From contig CAWIMY010000008.1 of NCBI GenBank assembly GCA_963837355.1, positions 62,001-126,000 of the forward strand: a DNA stretch of 64,000 bases. Direction: 5' to 3'. Positions 8,054-16,926 of the stretch are shown one piece after another. Position 1 is the first letter of the stretch, and every line of letters begins with the position of its first letter. Source of the stretch: Aureispira sp963837355 (GTDB lineage: Bacteria > Bacteroidota > Bacteroidia > Chitinophagales > Saprospiraceae). The notes beneath the pieces were generated by a model. The model was not told the DNA's origin and ran no database searches. It saw nothing but the letters and a program-made list of their open reading frames with translations. Made by a program: the position numbers and the translations under genes.

Positions 8054-9053
8054 TTTTTATTTTTAGTAAGTTTTTTTGGCGGCGCTCAATTTTCTTTTTA
8101 TTGCCATTGACTTGGACGAGTAGCTGGCGTTCACTCATCACCAAACTGTCCAAGCTATCTTTGAGCTGTTGCAATTCTTCAAATAAGCCGTCGCCCTGTT
8201 CTAAGACCTCTACGAGTTGCGCGTAGTTTTTGTAACGCAACACTTTTTGCAAGCTTTTGGCGCGCTCGTCCAGCTCTTCTAGGCGTTGAAGCAAGCCGCG
8301 TGCTTCGCAAGTTTCGGCAAAGGCTTCGGCAAAACTTTTGGAAGGGACACCAAGGCGTAGAATTTTGTCGCGGGCAATGTCGGCGCGATCCGTCATGGCA
8401 ATGACTCCGCGCAGCACCTGTTCAATCGCGTTGTTGGTAGGGCCAAGGATGGCGACCTTTTTACCTTTGCTGAGGTAATGGAGCAGGGCGTAAGAGAGCA
8501 CACCTTGCGTTTTGCCTGTGCCAGGCGCTCCCCAAACGTAGCTCAATGGCGCGTCAAAGATGGTGCGAATGGCTTGCTGTTGGCTCAACGACGGCGGTAA
8601 GTCCTCAAAATATTCCAACTCATCGTGGGTGCCTTGTAGGACAGAAGGGTTGGTGGGCAACTGAATAGAGCCGCCGTTTTTCTCATACCAAGTCTTTACT
8701 CGTTCTACCAAAAATTTTAAATCCATGATGAGCATCAAATCCTTGGGCAACAAGTCCTCAAAGAGCGAAACATGAGTTTCCTCAGGGCGGAGCAACAGCA
8801 TTTTGCTGTTCTTATCGTAAGAAACCACTTCAATATGGCTGGTACTATAGGTTTTGTTATTCGTTCTAAAACGGAAAAAAATAGCTTCCGTATTAATTAG
8901 CACGCCTGCAATTTTAAGTTTAAACAAGTTTTTAGGCAAGCTTTCTATTTCCGTAATGCCAATACGTTGCAAGCCTCGGTCATTTTCGGCGAGGTAGTCG
9001 TAGTAGGTTTGTGTTCCTTGAATGCCTAAGGCACGTATTTCTTTTGTCGTCAT
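7926..9053 (-). CDS. Superfamily 1 helicase, N-terminal part (split by frameshift)
   Basis: A 375-residue frame with a mixed N-terminal domain of about 150 residues, a Q-motif (SQQQAI), Walker A GAPGTGKT at 175-182 and motif Ia (ILGPTNNAIEQVL), followed by a long charged coiled coil from about 245 to 350. The last 20 residues (SQPQTGARALAARISRH region) are out-of-frame sequence; the natural continuation is the frame at 6668-8053. The whole belongs to the DNA2/NAM7-type AAA_11/AAA_12 helicases. It lies 57 bases downstream of the voltage-sensor gene and may belong to the folA transcript. Alone it would bind ATP but lack Walker B. Confidence 0.8.
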   Translation of the reverse strand: MTTKEIRALGIQGTQTYYDYLAENDRGLQRIGITEIESLPKNLFKLKIAGVLINTEAIFFRFRTNNKTYSTSHIEVVSYDKNSKMLLLRPEETHVSLFEDLLPKDLMLIMDLKFLVERVKTWYEKNGGSIQLPTNPSVLQGTHDELEYFEDLPPSLSQQQAIRTIFDAPLSYVWGAPGTGKTQGVLSYALLHYLSKGKKVAILGPTNNAIEQVLRGVIAMTDRADIARDKILRLGVPSKSFAEAFAETCEARGLLQRLEELDERAKSLQKVLRYKNYAQLVEVLEQGDGLFEELQQLKDSLDSLVMSERQLLVQVNGNKKKIERRQKNLLKIKSDLRTIERRSSLLGPKVARIFSNDSSQPQTGARALAARISRH

Positions 9054-9110
9054 AATAGAGCTGCGTGTTTTAGCTAAGGTCGGTGTTGCTAGCAGCGTGT
9101 GTGGGACAGG

Positions 9111-10115
9111 TTACAAATTATTTCTTTTTTCTTCTTCTTTCCAATTTTTGACGCGAACGCGTTCAATAATTAAATCTATGGTATCCAATGCTAAGCCTTT
9201 GCCTAAATTGGTGTGTTTAAGTTGTTGCTTCATTAATACTTCTATAATGCTGTCGACTAGGATGCAAATGGTTTCCGCATTTTTGGGGTCGGCAGCGTCC
9301 TTGATTAAGCGGTCTACCACTCCAAAAACAATTTGGCTGGTCGCTTGGTGTAAGGTTTTTTCTAGTTGGGGGCCAACAATAGGAATGCGTTCTAAGTTGC
9401 GTACCTCTTCGTTGTTGACGACCGTTTCTTGAACGGTTTGTACCACATAACGTTGTAACAGCGTGCGGTACTGTGGATATTGATTACCAAGGGTATTTTG
9501 AATGCTCTGAGAAACGATTTGAGCAATTTCATGCTGGTGTGGCTGAATAATGCGTTCTACAATGGCATCAGGCAAAGGGTCGTCCACGCTTACTTTTTCG
9601 CGCGCTCTACGAAGGACTTGTATAATCACTCGATCAGAGATTTCTTCAATTCCTATGTTGTAATATCGGCCAATGGTGGTAAATAAGATGTAGTTATTCA
9701 GATCAATAACATCCCAGTGGTGCAGGCGATAAATCAAGCCAAAAACACGGAACAAGCGCAAGATTCTAAACGAGCCCGTAGGAAAACAACCAAGCACATC
9801 ATACCAATGAATAAAAGGATAGAAAAACCAGCGCTCATAGGTGCTTTTATAAATGGAAATACTCCAACGCACCAATAATTCTAAGACAAAAATCGTCACG
9901 ATAATTCCATCATAGAAATAAAAATCCTCGTGAACTTGCTCGTAGAAGGGCAAAATTGGATCAACTAAGCGCTGAATGGTCTGCATATTATACAGCGCGT
10001 CAAACATCAGCCAACACAAATCAAAAATCGTTAGGGAAATCATGGCGATATCCAAAATCACTCCCAACCAATTCAAGGGACCTTTGATGTGTTTTAAGCG
10101 CTCTGTCAGTTTCAT
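9111..10115 (-). CDS. Voltage-sensor-domain protein without a pore domain
   Basis: A 334-residue protein whose first 135 residues look like the S1-S4 part of a voltage-gated channel: S1 about 15-40, S2 about 65-84 with the charge-transfer pattern FVLELLVRW, S3 about 96-112 with WYDVLGCFP, and S4 FRILRLFRVFGLIYR (116-130) with arginines at three-residue spacing (117, 120, 123). No S5-pore-S6 follows. Instead there is an amphipathic, mainly helical region of about 200 residues, including DRVIIQVLRRAREKV. Annotation pipelines would call this an ion transporter. It overlaps folA by 4 bases (ATGA), indicating translational coupling. The role may be a voltage-controlled cytoplasmic domain or a proton path; unproven. 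Confidence 0.7.
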   Translation of the reverse strand: MKLTERLKHIKGPLNWLGVILDIAMISLTIFDLCWLMFDALYNMQTIQRLVDPILPFYEQVHEDFYFYDGIIVTIFVLELLVRWSISIYKSTYERWFFYPFIHWYDVLGCFPTGSFRILRLFRVFGLIYRLHHWDVIDLNNYILFTTIGRYYNIGIEEISDRVIIQVLRRAREKVSVDDPLPDAIVERIIQPHQHEIAQIVSQSIQNTLGNQYPQYRTLLQRYVVQTVQETVVNNEEVRNLERIPIVGPQLEKTLHQATSQIVFGVVDRLIKDAADPKNAETICILVDSIIEVLMKQQLKHTNLGKGLALDTIDLIIERVRVKNWKEEEKRNNL

Positions 10116-10609
10116 CTTTTCCGTTCTAAGACTACAAAGGTATAATCGTACGCGTTTTTCTCATCTTTGGAGTGTGCTTCTTCTTTAATCAATTGCCAGT
10201 TGTTGTCGTCAAATTCAGGAAAAAACACATCGCCGCCTTCTACGGTAACGTCGATATAAGTAAGATAGAGCCGATGAGCCTGTGGCATCGCTTGGCGGTA
10301 AACTTCTCCTCCCCCAATAATGAATACTTCGTTTTTCTCGGTTTTGGCGGCTTCTGCCAACGCTTGATCTAGGGAATGTACAATGGTGCAGCCTTCGGCT
10401 TGAAACGTTTGATCCCGCGTCAGGATGATGTTTTGACGGTGAGGCAGTGGTTTTCCAATAGAAGCGTAGCATTTGCGCCCCATAATAATGGGGTGGCCTT
10501 TGGTCGTCTTGGCAAAATAGCGCAAGTCGGCCGACAAATGCCAAGGCATATCGTTGTCTTTGCCAATTACGCGGTCGTGGCCTAAGCCTGCAATGAGAGA
10601 AAGGAGCAT
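10112..10609 (-). CDS. folA: Dihydrofolate reductase
   Basis: A 165-residue enzyme that reduces dihydrofolate to tetrahydrofolate with NADPH, needed for thymidylate and one-carbon metabolism. Visible are IAGLGHDRVIGKDNDMPW, the catalytic acid in HLSADLRYF (Asp28), PIIMGRKCYASIG (NADPH site), NIILTR, VFIIGGGEVY and the C-terminal DYTFVVLERK. Length and motif order are normal for bacterial FolA. Thymidylate synthase is not adjacent in this window; instead the voltage-sensor gene overlaps its stop by 4 bases. High certainty. Confidence 0.95.
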   Translation of the reverse strand: MLLSLIAGLGHDRVIGKDNDMPWHLSADLRYFAKTTKGHPIIMGRKCYASIGKPLPHRQNIILTRDQTFQAEGCTIVHSLDQALAEAAKTEKNEVFIIGGGEVYRQAMPQAHRLYLTYIDVTVEGGDVFFPEFDDNNWQLIKEEAHSKDEKNAYDYTFVVLERKR

Positions 10610-10668
10610 GTAGAGTCGTTGGACGTAGAAATAAATACCGTATTAAGTAGGCGAATAAAAGTACAAAA

Positions 10669-10708
10669 AAAATGTTCAAGACCATTAGTAAACAGTCTTG
10701 AACATTTT
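10669..10708 (-). terminator. Terminator after the alanine symporter
   Basis: A perfect 14-base stem (AAAATGTTCAAGAC and its complement) with a 12-base loop; on the minus strand it ends in a run of eight T. It lies 28 bases past the symporter stop. Confidence 0.85.
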
Positions 10709-10735
10709 TATCAACAAACTAAATAGCTGAAGCCT

Positions 10736-11743
10736 TTAGGAATTCTCTTTGTCAAGTGCTTTGGTATGTATAATATATTTGGCAACTTCTTGCTTGACGA
10801 CAGGCGCTAATAAGAGCAAGCCCAAAATATTAGGGAAAACCATCGCAAAAATCATCGCATCAGAAAAACCGATGACCGAGCCCAAACTAGCAGCAGAGCC
10901 AATCACCACAAACAAACAGAACGTGATTTTGTAGACCAAATCAGTTATTCTACCTTTTCCAAATAAGAATTTCCAAGCTTGAAGGCCATAGTAAGACCAA
11001 GATAGCATGGTAGAAAAGGCAAATAAAACAACGGCTAGTGTAAGAATATATTCGGCATAAGGCAAGGAAGAAGCGAAGGCGGCAGAAGTAGCGCTTACCC
11101 CATCTGCTTTTTCTCCATAGACCATGAATTGTCCTTCGATGTTGGTAATGATTAAAACCAAGGCCGTCATGGTACAGATAATAACGGTATCAATAAACGG
11201 CTCTAGTAAAGCAACCATCCCTTCAGAGGCAGGGTGAGAAGTCCGCACGGCGGAGTGGGCAATCGCTGCTGATCCAACTCCCGCTTCGTTGGAAAATGCT
11301 GCACGCTGGAATCCTTGAATCAAAACACCAACAAAACCACCAGCAATCGCGCCTGGAGCAAACGCACCGTCAAAGATTAAACCAAAGGCAGTAGGTACTA
11401 AACTGATATTCATACCAATTACAATCAAAGCAGCTCCTACATAAAGTACAGCCATAAACGGAACAACTTTCTCCGTTACTTGTCCAATACGCTTGATGCC
11501 GCCAATAATAACCACTCCAACTAGAGCTGCTACAACAAGCCCAAAAATGGTTTTGGCACTCGTAGGAATCATGGCAGGATCGCCATAAATGACATTCAAA
11601 AATTGAACGGCAGCTTGGTTGGCTTGAAACATATTGCCCCCACCAAAAGAACCACCAATACACATAATGGCAAAAAAGACAGCAAATACTTTTCCGAGTC
11701 CTGCAAAGCCTTTTTCGGCTAAGCCTGTTCGGAGGTAGTACAT
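10736..11743 (-). CDS. Sodium:alanine symporter family, C-terminal part (split by frameshift)
   Basis: A 335-residue frame starting MYYLRTGLAEKG, which is the internal continuation of GGPMYYL in AGCS (alanine or glycine:cation symporter) proteins. It carries the remaining transmembrane helices and the family segment FSNEAGVGSAAIAHSA, followed by the helices around FAFSTMLSWSYYGLQAWKFLFG. The N-terminal part is encoded in another frame at 11719-12351; a missing base in GGCCC (bases 11744-11748) separates them. Joined, the protein is about 538 residues, normal for the family. It imports alanine or glycine with Na+. This half alone would not transport. Confidence 0.85.
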   Translation of the reverse strand: MYYLRTGLAEKGFAGLGKVFAVFFAIMCIGGSFGGGNMFQANQAAVQFLNVIYGDPAMIPTSAKTIFGLVVAALVGVVIIGGIKRIGQVTEKVVPFMAVLYVGAALIVIGMNISLVPTAFGLIFDGAFAPGAIAGGFVGVLIQGFQRAAFSNEAGVGSAAIAHSAVRTSHPASEGMVALLEPFIDTVIICTMTALVLIITNIEGQFMVYGEKADGVSATSAAFASSLPYAEYILTLAVVLFAFSTMLSWSYYGLQAWKFLFGKGRITDLVYKITFCLFVVIGSAASLGSVIGFSDAMIFAMVFPNILGLLLLAPVVKQEVAKYIIHTKALDKENS

Positions 11744-12351
11744 GGGCCACCGTGTACGGTTCCGTCTGCGTCTATTTCTCTATATTTTACCCCAAGAGTA
11801 CATTCGGCAAACTTGGAAGACATGCCCAAGAAACCAGCTAAAATCATCCAAAACGTAGCACCAGGGCCACCCAAACTCAAGGCAACGGCCACACTGGCAA
11901 TGTTACCCAAGCCCACTGTCGCCGAAAGCGCGGCGGTCAATGCTTGAAAAGGAGTAACCTCTCCCTCAACGCTCTCATTTCGGATTGTATCGGGTAGGTC
12001 TTCTAAGGGCTCGCTGCTAGAAACAGGTGATCCCGCGTCGTAGTAATCTCCGCGTACCGTCTTGATCGCCAAAGGCAAGTGTCTGATATTGGGAAAACCA
12101 AAGTACAGTGTAAAGAAGGTAGCCCCCAAAATCAAAACGATTAAAACAATCGGAAGACCTACGCCATTGCCCATTGGGATAGCATAGAAAACAGTCTCGA
12201 CAATAAAATCGGAAGTCGGCTTGAATGCCTCATCAATTCGTTGATCAATTCCCTTAGCTGGTGCATCTTGGCAGAACGCCAACAGAGGAGTGAGTAGAGT
12301 CAGGAGCAGCAGAAAAAAACGCTGCTGTAAGGCACTTATGGGTGATTTCAT
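11719..12351 (-). CDS. Sodium:alanine symporter family, N-terminal part (split by frameshift)
   Basis: A 210-residue frame with an extra signal-like hydrophobic N-terminus (FFLLLLTLLTPLLAFCQDA), then the AGCS start: IPMGNGVGLPIVLIVLILGA, FPNIRHLPLAIKTVRGDYY, the conserved GEVTPFQALTAALSATVG-LGNIASVAVAL and KYREIDADGTVHGGP. After VHGGP the frame runs into CTTSEQA and stops, while the expected MYYLRTGLAEKG lies in the next frame. That is a one-base loss at 11744-11748. Residues between GDYYDAG and GEVTPF form an insertion compared with shorter members. Confidence 0.85.
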   Translation of the reverse strand: MKSPISALQQRFFLLLLTLLTPLLAFCQDAPAKGIDQRIDEAFKPTSDFIVETVFYAIPMGNGVGLPIVLIVLILGATFFTLYFGFPNIRHLPLAIKTVRGDYYDAGSPVSSSEPLEDLPDTIRNESVEGEVTPFQALTAALSATVGLGNIASVAVALSLGGPGATFWMILAGFLGMSSKFAECTLGVKYREIDADGTVHGGPCTTSEQA

Positions 12352-12474
12352 AAACAGTGTATCGTTAAGTTAAAGTTAAGGTAGTCTAAAAGAAGTGAAA
12401 GCCCAATATAATAAAAATGTTAGACAATATAAGGCATAGCCCTCTCTGAGGCGATTTAAGCCCTGAAAGAGCCT

Positions 12475-12525
12475 AAAAAAAAGTGCTTGCTGCCCTCCAA
12501 AAAATAGACGACAACAAGCACTTTT
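12475..12525 (-). terminator. Terminator after the GH5 gene
   Basis: Arms AAAAGTGCTTG and CAAGCACTTTT enclose a 25-base loop; on the minus strand the stem is followed by T. It lies about 80 bases beyond the GH5 stop codon. Confidence 0.65.
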
Positions 12526-12602
12526 AGAAAAGATAGGGAGCAATGTAGTTGCTCTGGGTTATTTTTTACTCTGCCGTTTTGGGCATTTTAGCATTGTATT
12601 TT

Positions 12603-13907
12603 TTATTGAAATCGCGCAATGATTTTATGAGTGGTTACATCCGTGTTATAGACAGAATACCAACCTTGATACTCGTGTGGAGGATCTCCAATCAAATCAT
12701 CCCCTTGCTCATAAATAGAGCGCGGCACTCGCGGACGACCTTCGCCTCCCCAAGCCCAAAAGTTGGCTCCCTGAAACGGAGTGTTTTCGTCGATGCTCTT
12801 CGCCAAGTAATCAAATATGAATTTATAATAAGAATCACGGTAAGAAACTGCCGATGTGGCGGCGTAGCTCTCTTGGTCGCGGGCAATACCAAACTCTTCT
12901 AATACTAGCGGCATATTCATTTCGCGAGCGATCTCAATGTGTTTGTCCAAATAAGCAAGGGCTTTTTTTTGAGAGGTTTCTAGGGTAGCGGGTTTGTGTG
13001 GATCGTACCAACCCCAGTTCTGAATCCAGATGTGTGCCGTCAAATAGTCGATTTCCCCCGTGTGATTTTTAACAAAATTCTTGCGGCGATTCCCAAAAAG
13101 AGATTCGGACATGATGCCTTCGCTGCCTGAAGAAATCAAGTGGTGGGGATCTAGTTTGCGGATAAATTTAGCCGTTTGGCGAATCCAATTGCGGTAAGCA
13201 CTCACTCGAACGCCTGATTTGGGCTCGTTGGCCAATTGCCAAGCCATGATGGTAGGATCGGCGGTATAGGCTTTGCCTGTAATGGTATTGGTACGAGTGA
13301 CAATTTTTTTGACGTATGCTTTGAACCAATTTCTTGCACGGGGATTGTTGTAAAAACGGAAGGTATAATCCATATAAATCCCCCAAGAAGCCCCTCCATC
13401 CAAATCGGGATAAGGGATCGGCTTGTCATCTAACCAAGATAAATATTGCGCAAAGCCCCCTGACCAGTGCCAAAAATTACCCAATACCATCACCCCATAC
13501 ATATCGCGTTTCTGCATTTCTGCCAACAAAAAATCTAAGCCTTTCAACAAGTCTTCATTGTACTGAAAGGGCTTGAGCATTAAGGGCGGTTGCACGCGGT
13601 ATTTTTCGCTTTCTGGCCCTTCTGAACCTACCATAATGCGCAAATTGTTACAACCCAATGCTTGCAGTTGATCCAACTCTTTGAGCAGCCGCGTTTGGTT
13701 TTTGGCTACGCCCAAGTGCATTCCGTACCAGAAATTAGTCCCTACAAAACGGTAGGGCTCTCCGTCGATTTTGAATTGCATCCCCTCTACAGTGACAAAT
13801 CCCGCTGGAGGAGGTGTTGCCTTAGGGGTAGTGGGTGGGGTAGGTTTGAACGAACTAAATAAAGAACCAAATAGAGCAGCCATTAGGACAATAAATAATA
13901 ATTTCAT
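12603..13907 (-). CDS. Secreted GH5 family beta-mannanase-like glycoside hydrolase
   Basis: A 434-residue enzyme with a signal sequence (about 1-20), a Pro/Thr-rich linker (21-36), then a GH5 barrel. The start GMQFKIDGEPYRFVGTNFWYGMHLG and the YFGGFAQYL-like segment (HWSGGFAQYLSW) match the mannan endo-1,4-beta-mannosidase branch. The acid/base Glu is E228 in WQLANEP and the nucleophile is most likely E338 in LVLEEFG. No T9SS sorting domain is visible at the C-terminus, so the enzyme may be periplasmic or held by the N-terminal hydrophobic segment. It would cut beta-1,4-mannan backbones; exact specificity is inferred. Confidence 0.85.
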   Translation of the reverse strand: MKLLFIVLMAALFGSLFSSFKPTPPTTPKATPPPAGFVTVEGMQFKIDGEPYRFVGTNFWYGMHLGVAKNQTRLLKELDQLQALGCNNLRIMVGSEGPESEKYRVQPPLMLKPFQYNEDLLKGLDFLLAEMQKRDMYGVMVLGNFWHWSGGFAQYLSWLDDKPIPYPDLDGGASWGIYMDYTFRFYNNPRARNWFKAYVKKIVTRTNTITGKAYTADPTIMAWQLANEPKSGVRVSAYRNWIRQTAKFIRKLDPHHLISSGSEGIMSESLFGNRRKNFVKNHTGEIDYLTAHIWIQNWGWYDPHKPATLETSQKKALAYLDKHIEIAREMNMPLVLEEFGIARDQESYAATSAVSYRDSYYKFIFDYLAKSIDENTPFQGANFWAWGGEGRPRVPRSIYEQGDDLIGDPPHEYQGWYSVYNTDVTTHKIIARFQ

Positions 13908-14084
13908 AGAATGTTATATCTCAGTTAAAGAGTCAAGATTAAGGTCATTAAGAAGAGGGAAGAGTGGGTTGTTGTTAGGCACTCCCTTACTTAGAGGCAC
14001 CGCAAAATAGGGACTTTTTAAAGGAAGGACAAAAAGCAAGCCGTTTATTGATGGGGATAAAGCACAGGGCTGTGGCAAAAAACG

Positions 14085-14092
14085 TATCTTTG
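14085..14092 (+). promoter_or_regulatory. Bacteroidota -7 box upstream of hemW
   Basis: TATCTTTG matches the TAnnTTTG consensus of Bacteroidota primary promoters and is followed by TACCC, the same extension seen at 63240. It lies 62 bases before the TTG start codon. No convincing -33 TTG was found. Confidence 0.45.
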
Positions 14093-14154
14093 TACCCTAC
14101 TTAATTCTATTTTTTAGTAATTGCGTACCCTTCTTAGCCACTAAAACCAAGCCT

Positions 14155-15279
14155 TTGTCTGGTCTCTATATCCATATCCCGTTTTGTAAGCAAGCTTGCC
14201 ATTATTGTAACTTTTATTTTAGTACCTCTTTGGGACAAAAAGAAGCACTTTTGGAAGCGTTGCACTTAGAATTGGCACAGCGCGCGGCCACTTGGACTAC
14301 GCCTTTGCAGACCGTCTACTTTGGTGGTGGAACCCCCTCGTTGCTCTCGTCACAAGAAATTCAAGCGCTTTGGACAACTATTGAACAGCATTACCAATTG
14401 GCTGCTTCGTTGGAAGTGACGCTAGAGGCCAACCCTGATGATTTGACAAAAGTCTATGTACAGAGTTTGCGCGATACGCCCATTAACCGTTTTAGTATTG
14501 GTATCCAGTCTTTTTTTGAGGAAGATTTGGAATGGATGAACCGCGCACACAATGCACAGCAAGCCCGTGCTTGCCTAGAAATTGCCCAAGCAGCGGGCTT
14601 TGAGCAGTTAACCATCGACCTAATTTACGGAACGCCTACCACTAGCCACGACCGTTGGGCGGCTAATTTAGCCACGGCTTTTGAGCTACAAGTGCCGCAC
14701 TTGTCTTGCTATGCGCTCACCGTCGAGCCCAATACTGCCCTCGCCCATCAAATCAAAACGGGCAAACGCAGTCAAGTAGACGATGCCCACGCCGCCGAGC
14801 AGTTTGATTATTTATTGGCACAAATCAGTGCGAATGGCTATGAGCAGTACGAAATTTCTAATTTTTGCCGCCCGCCCCACTATGCGCGCCACAACTCCAA
14901 TTACTGGACGGGTGCCCCTTACTTGGGAGTAGGCCCTGCCGCGCATTCTTTTGATGGCCAAACACGGCGCTGGAATGTGGCACACAATCCACGTTATATA
15001 AAAGCCCTAAACGAAGGCGGGGTTTATTGGGAAAGTGAATTGTTGACGGTGCAAGATCGGCACAATGAATACATCATGACAGCTTTGCGAACAAAATGGG
15101 GCGTAGAGTTAGCGCGCTTGCAACAGTGGGGAACAGGCGTGGTGCCTCAGTTTGAAGCCCAAGCACAACGCTATTTAGAACGGGGGTGGCTACAAAAGAA
15201 GGAACAGTCCTATGTCTTGACCGACCAAGGAAAGTTTTTAGCAGATGCAATTATCAGTGATTTCTTTTGGACAGACTAG
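14155..15279 (+). CDS. hemW: HemW-type radical SAM protein (heme chaperone)
   Basis: A 374-residue radical SAM enzyme. The TTG at 14155 is chosen as the start because the protein then begins SGLYIHIPFCKQACHYC, the standard HemW N-terminus, and no ATG or GTG lies in frame upstream before a stop. The cluster-binding CxxxCxxC is C11, C15, C18; YFGGGTPS, IGIQSF and the YEISNF region are present. HemW proteins are often annotated as oxygen-independent coproporphyrinogen III oxidase, but those with this Cys pattern bind heme and act as heme chaperones. It overlaps the next gene tail to tail by 4 bases. Confidence 0.9.
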   Translation: MSGLYIHIPFCKQACHYCNFYFSTSLGQKEALLEALHLELAQRAATWTTPLQTVYFGGGTPSLLSSQEIQALWTTIEQHYQLAASLEVTLEANPDDLTKVYVQSLRDTPINRFSIGIQSFFEEDLEWMNRAHNAQQARACLEIAQAAGFEQLTIDLIYGTPTTSHDRWAANLATAFELQVPHLSCYALTVEPNTALAHQIKTGKRSQVDDAHAAEQFDYLLAQISANGYEQYEISNFCRPPHYARHNSNYWTGAPYLGVGPAAHSFDGQTRRWNVAHNPRYIKALNEGGVYWESELLTVQDRHNEYIMTALRTKWGVELARLQQWGTGVVPQFEAQAQRYLERGWLQKKEQSYVLTDQGKFLADAIISDFFWTD

Positions 15280-16178
15280 TTGGGTTGTTGCTTCAAGAAG
15301 TCGATGGCTTTTTGGGCATTGGCCTTGGCATTATGTAGGGCTTCGGCTTCTTCTTTGACGAGTCCTAGGGCGTTGGCTAATTGCTCGGGGCTATCTGTGG
15401 TCTTCAAATCGACCGTGTTGGATGCCATGAGCGCTTGCTTGATTTTGGCGGCGATGCGTTGGAGTTTTGGATATTCCGCGACTAGCTTTTGTTGCTGCGG
15501 GGCCAGTTTGGCTTGCATTTCTGGGTTGGCTTCTTCGATTTTATCCGTCCAGCTGCTGTTGGCTTTTAAGGCGGCTTTGGCAATGACAAAATGCTGGTTG
15601 GTAAAGGAGCTGTTGGGGGCATCGCTTTTAGAGAGCAAGGGCAAAACAATACTTTGTAAGGCTTTTTTAGCTTTTTGATACTGTTTGCTGACTTGTGCCA
15701 TTTTTTGCTGATCGTTTTCTTGATCGGCAGTGATCTGCATATCTTCCTCTCCTACATTAACTGTTTCGAGTTGTGGCGCTAAATCGGGCAATTGATCCTT
15801 GTGAAAGGTGGGTTGTAGTTTCGTTTTAGCCCATAACTTTCGACCTGCTTTGGCTATTTTATCGGGCTTTCCTTTACCTGATTCTAGTACTAGGTGCAAG
15901 GTGCAGCCTTCTTTGCTGTCTTCAAAATAGCACTTGCCTCGGGCATATCCGGGGGCGGTTTTATGTTGTTTGTAAAAATTGGCCAAATCGCCTACAAATG
16001 CGCCCATTAACACCAATGCCGACACTTTTCCATCAGAAAATTGATGCTCACTACACACGACAGCATCCAAGACACCGAACTTTGCTGCGCGCTTGATTTC
16101 CTTTTTTAGGAACTTGGCATAGGTCTCAAAGTCCATGTCCAAAATTTCGTGAATCCGCTTTTTTAGTTTGAAGGCCAT
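15276..16178 (-). CDS. Uncharacterised 300-residue cytoplasmic protein
   Basis: No family recognised. The N-terminal 125 residues look globular (FKLKKRIHEILDMDFETYAKFLKKE, then VSALVLMGAFVGDLANFYKQ and CYFEDSKEGCTLHLVLESGKGKPDK), with three Cys. Residues about 130-300 are Ala-, Lys- and Gln-rich and strongly helical, likely a bundle or coiled coil. There is no signal peptide or membrane span. It is transcribed alone from the divergent gap at 16179-16489. Codon use looks like that of its neighbours. Confidence 0.7.
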   Translation of the reverse strand: MAFKLKKRIHEILDMDFETYAKFLKKEIKRAAKFGVLDAVVCSEHQFSDGKVSALVLMGAFVGDLANFYKQHKTAPGYARGKCYFEDSKEGCTLHLVLESGKGKPDKIAKAGRKLWAKTKLQPTFHKDQLPDLAPQLETVNVGEEDMQITADQENDQQKMAQVSKQYQKAKKALQSIVLPLLSKSDAPNSSFTNQHFVIAKAALKANSSWTDKIEEANPEMQAKLAPQQQKLVAEYPKLQRIAAKIKQALMASNTVDLKTTDSPEQLANALGLVKEEAEALHNAKANAQKAIDFLKQQPN

Positions 16179-16489
16179 GTGGTCGAAATAAAATCGAAAT
16201 AAAAGTAAAAACAGTGCTAAAGGGTTGCCCTAGTCGAAAGGAATAAGTAAATGGGTAAAACGCAATGATACAATTTTAAACCCGAAAAAGCAAGGACTAT
16301 TTGTAATTGCAACTGAATTTAGGACGCTTAGCGCGAAATAAAGAGTAAGAATAAAAGGCTAACAAAAAATAACTATCTTGTTTCTTGAGTTAGATTTTAG
16401 TAGACGACCAATCGAACGCCCGTTATGCCCTAATTTATGGGGAAAGGTTGTTGACAAACAAATAACCCGCTTAAAAATAGCTAAGAATT
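16179..16489. other. Divergent intergenic region without a gene
   Basis: These 311 bases lie between divergent genes and should carry both promoters. The sequence is AT-rich. I see no RNA gene, hairpin or reading frame worth calling. Confidence 0.5.
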
Positions 16490-16918
16490 ATGTTGCACCT
16501 GATGCCCTTATTTGCCCGTAGAGGCGCTTTCTATGTACTAACACTACTCTTATTAGGAAGTTGCGAAGATTGGCCGCCCGCTTCTAACACTCAACAAGCC
16601 ATTGACGTACCCAAAACGATCTTGCGCGAGCAAGACTTGGCGTACAATGGCAAGCGGTTGGTGCTAACCAAGCACGCTCGTTGCCGTATGGATTGCCGCG
16701 AGATAGATGCTTATGAAGTGCAAGAGATTATCAATCTAAACAACATCAACCGCCGAAAATCCCAACCCGCTTCTAATGGCCGTTGCGAAAGCCTAGCTTA
16801 TGAAGGGCGTACCCGCGATGGACAGCGTACCCGCATTGTAGTGGGGGATTGTATAGACGATCCTATTGTAATCACGGTAATTGATTTGGACACGAAACAC
16901 CAATGTTCTTGTAAGTAA
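16490..16918 (+). CDS. DUF4258 lipoprotein
   Basis: A 142-residue protein with a lipoprotein signal (LTLLLLGSC, Cys at about 25). The mature part has the DUF4258 pattern: LVLTKHARCRMDCREID, EVQEIINLNNINRRKS, C-x-x-LAYEGRTRDGQRTRIVV and a final VVTVIDL-like strand (IVITVIDLD). Four or more Cys pairs suggest an envelope location with disulfides. Members of this family resemble small RelE/BrnT-like folds, but no toxin role is claimed. It ends 8 bases before the MscS gene, so the two are probably co-transcribed. Confidence 0.8.
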   Translation: MLHLMPLFARRGAFYVLTLLLLGSCEDWPPASNTQQAIDVPKTILREQDLAYNGKRLVLTKHARCRMDCREIDAYEVQEIINLNNINRRKSQPASNGRCESLAYEGRTRDGQRTRIVVGDCIDDPIVITVIDLDTKHQCSCK

Positions 16919-16926
16919 AGGAAGTA

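Noticed and set aside
16490..16918. BrnT/RelE-like toxin call for the DUF4258 protein
   Set aside because: The protein has a lipoprotein signal and several Cys, and no antitoxin gene is adjacent.
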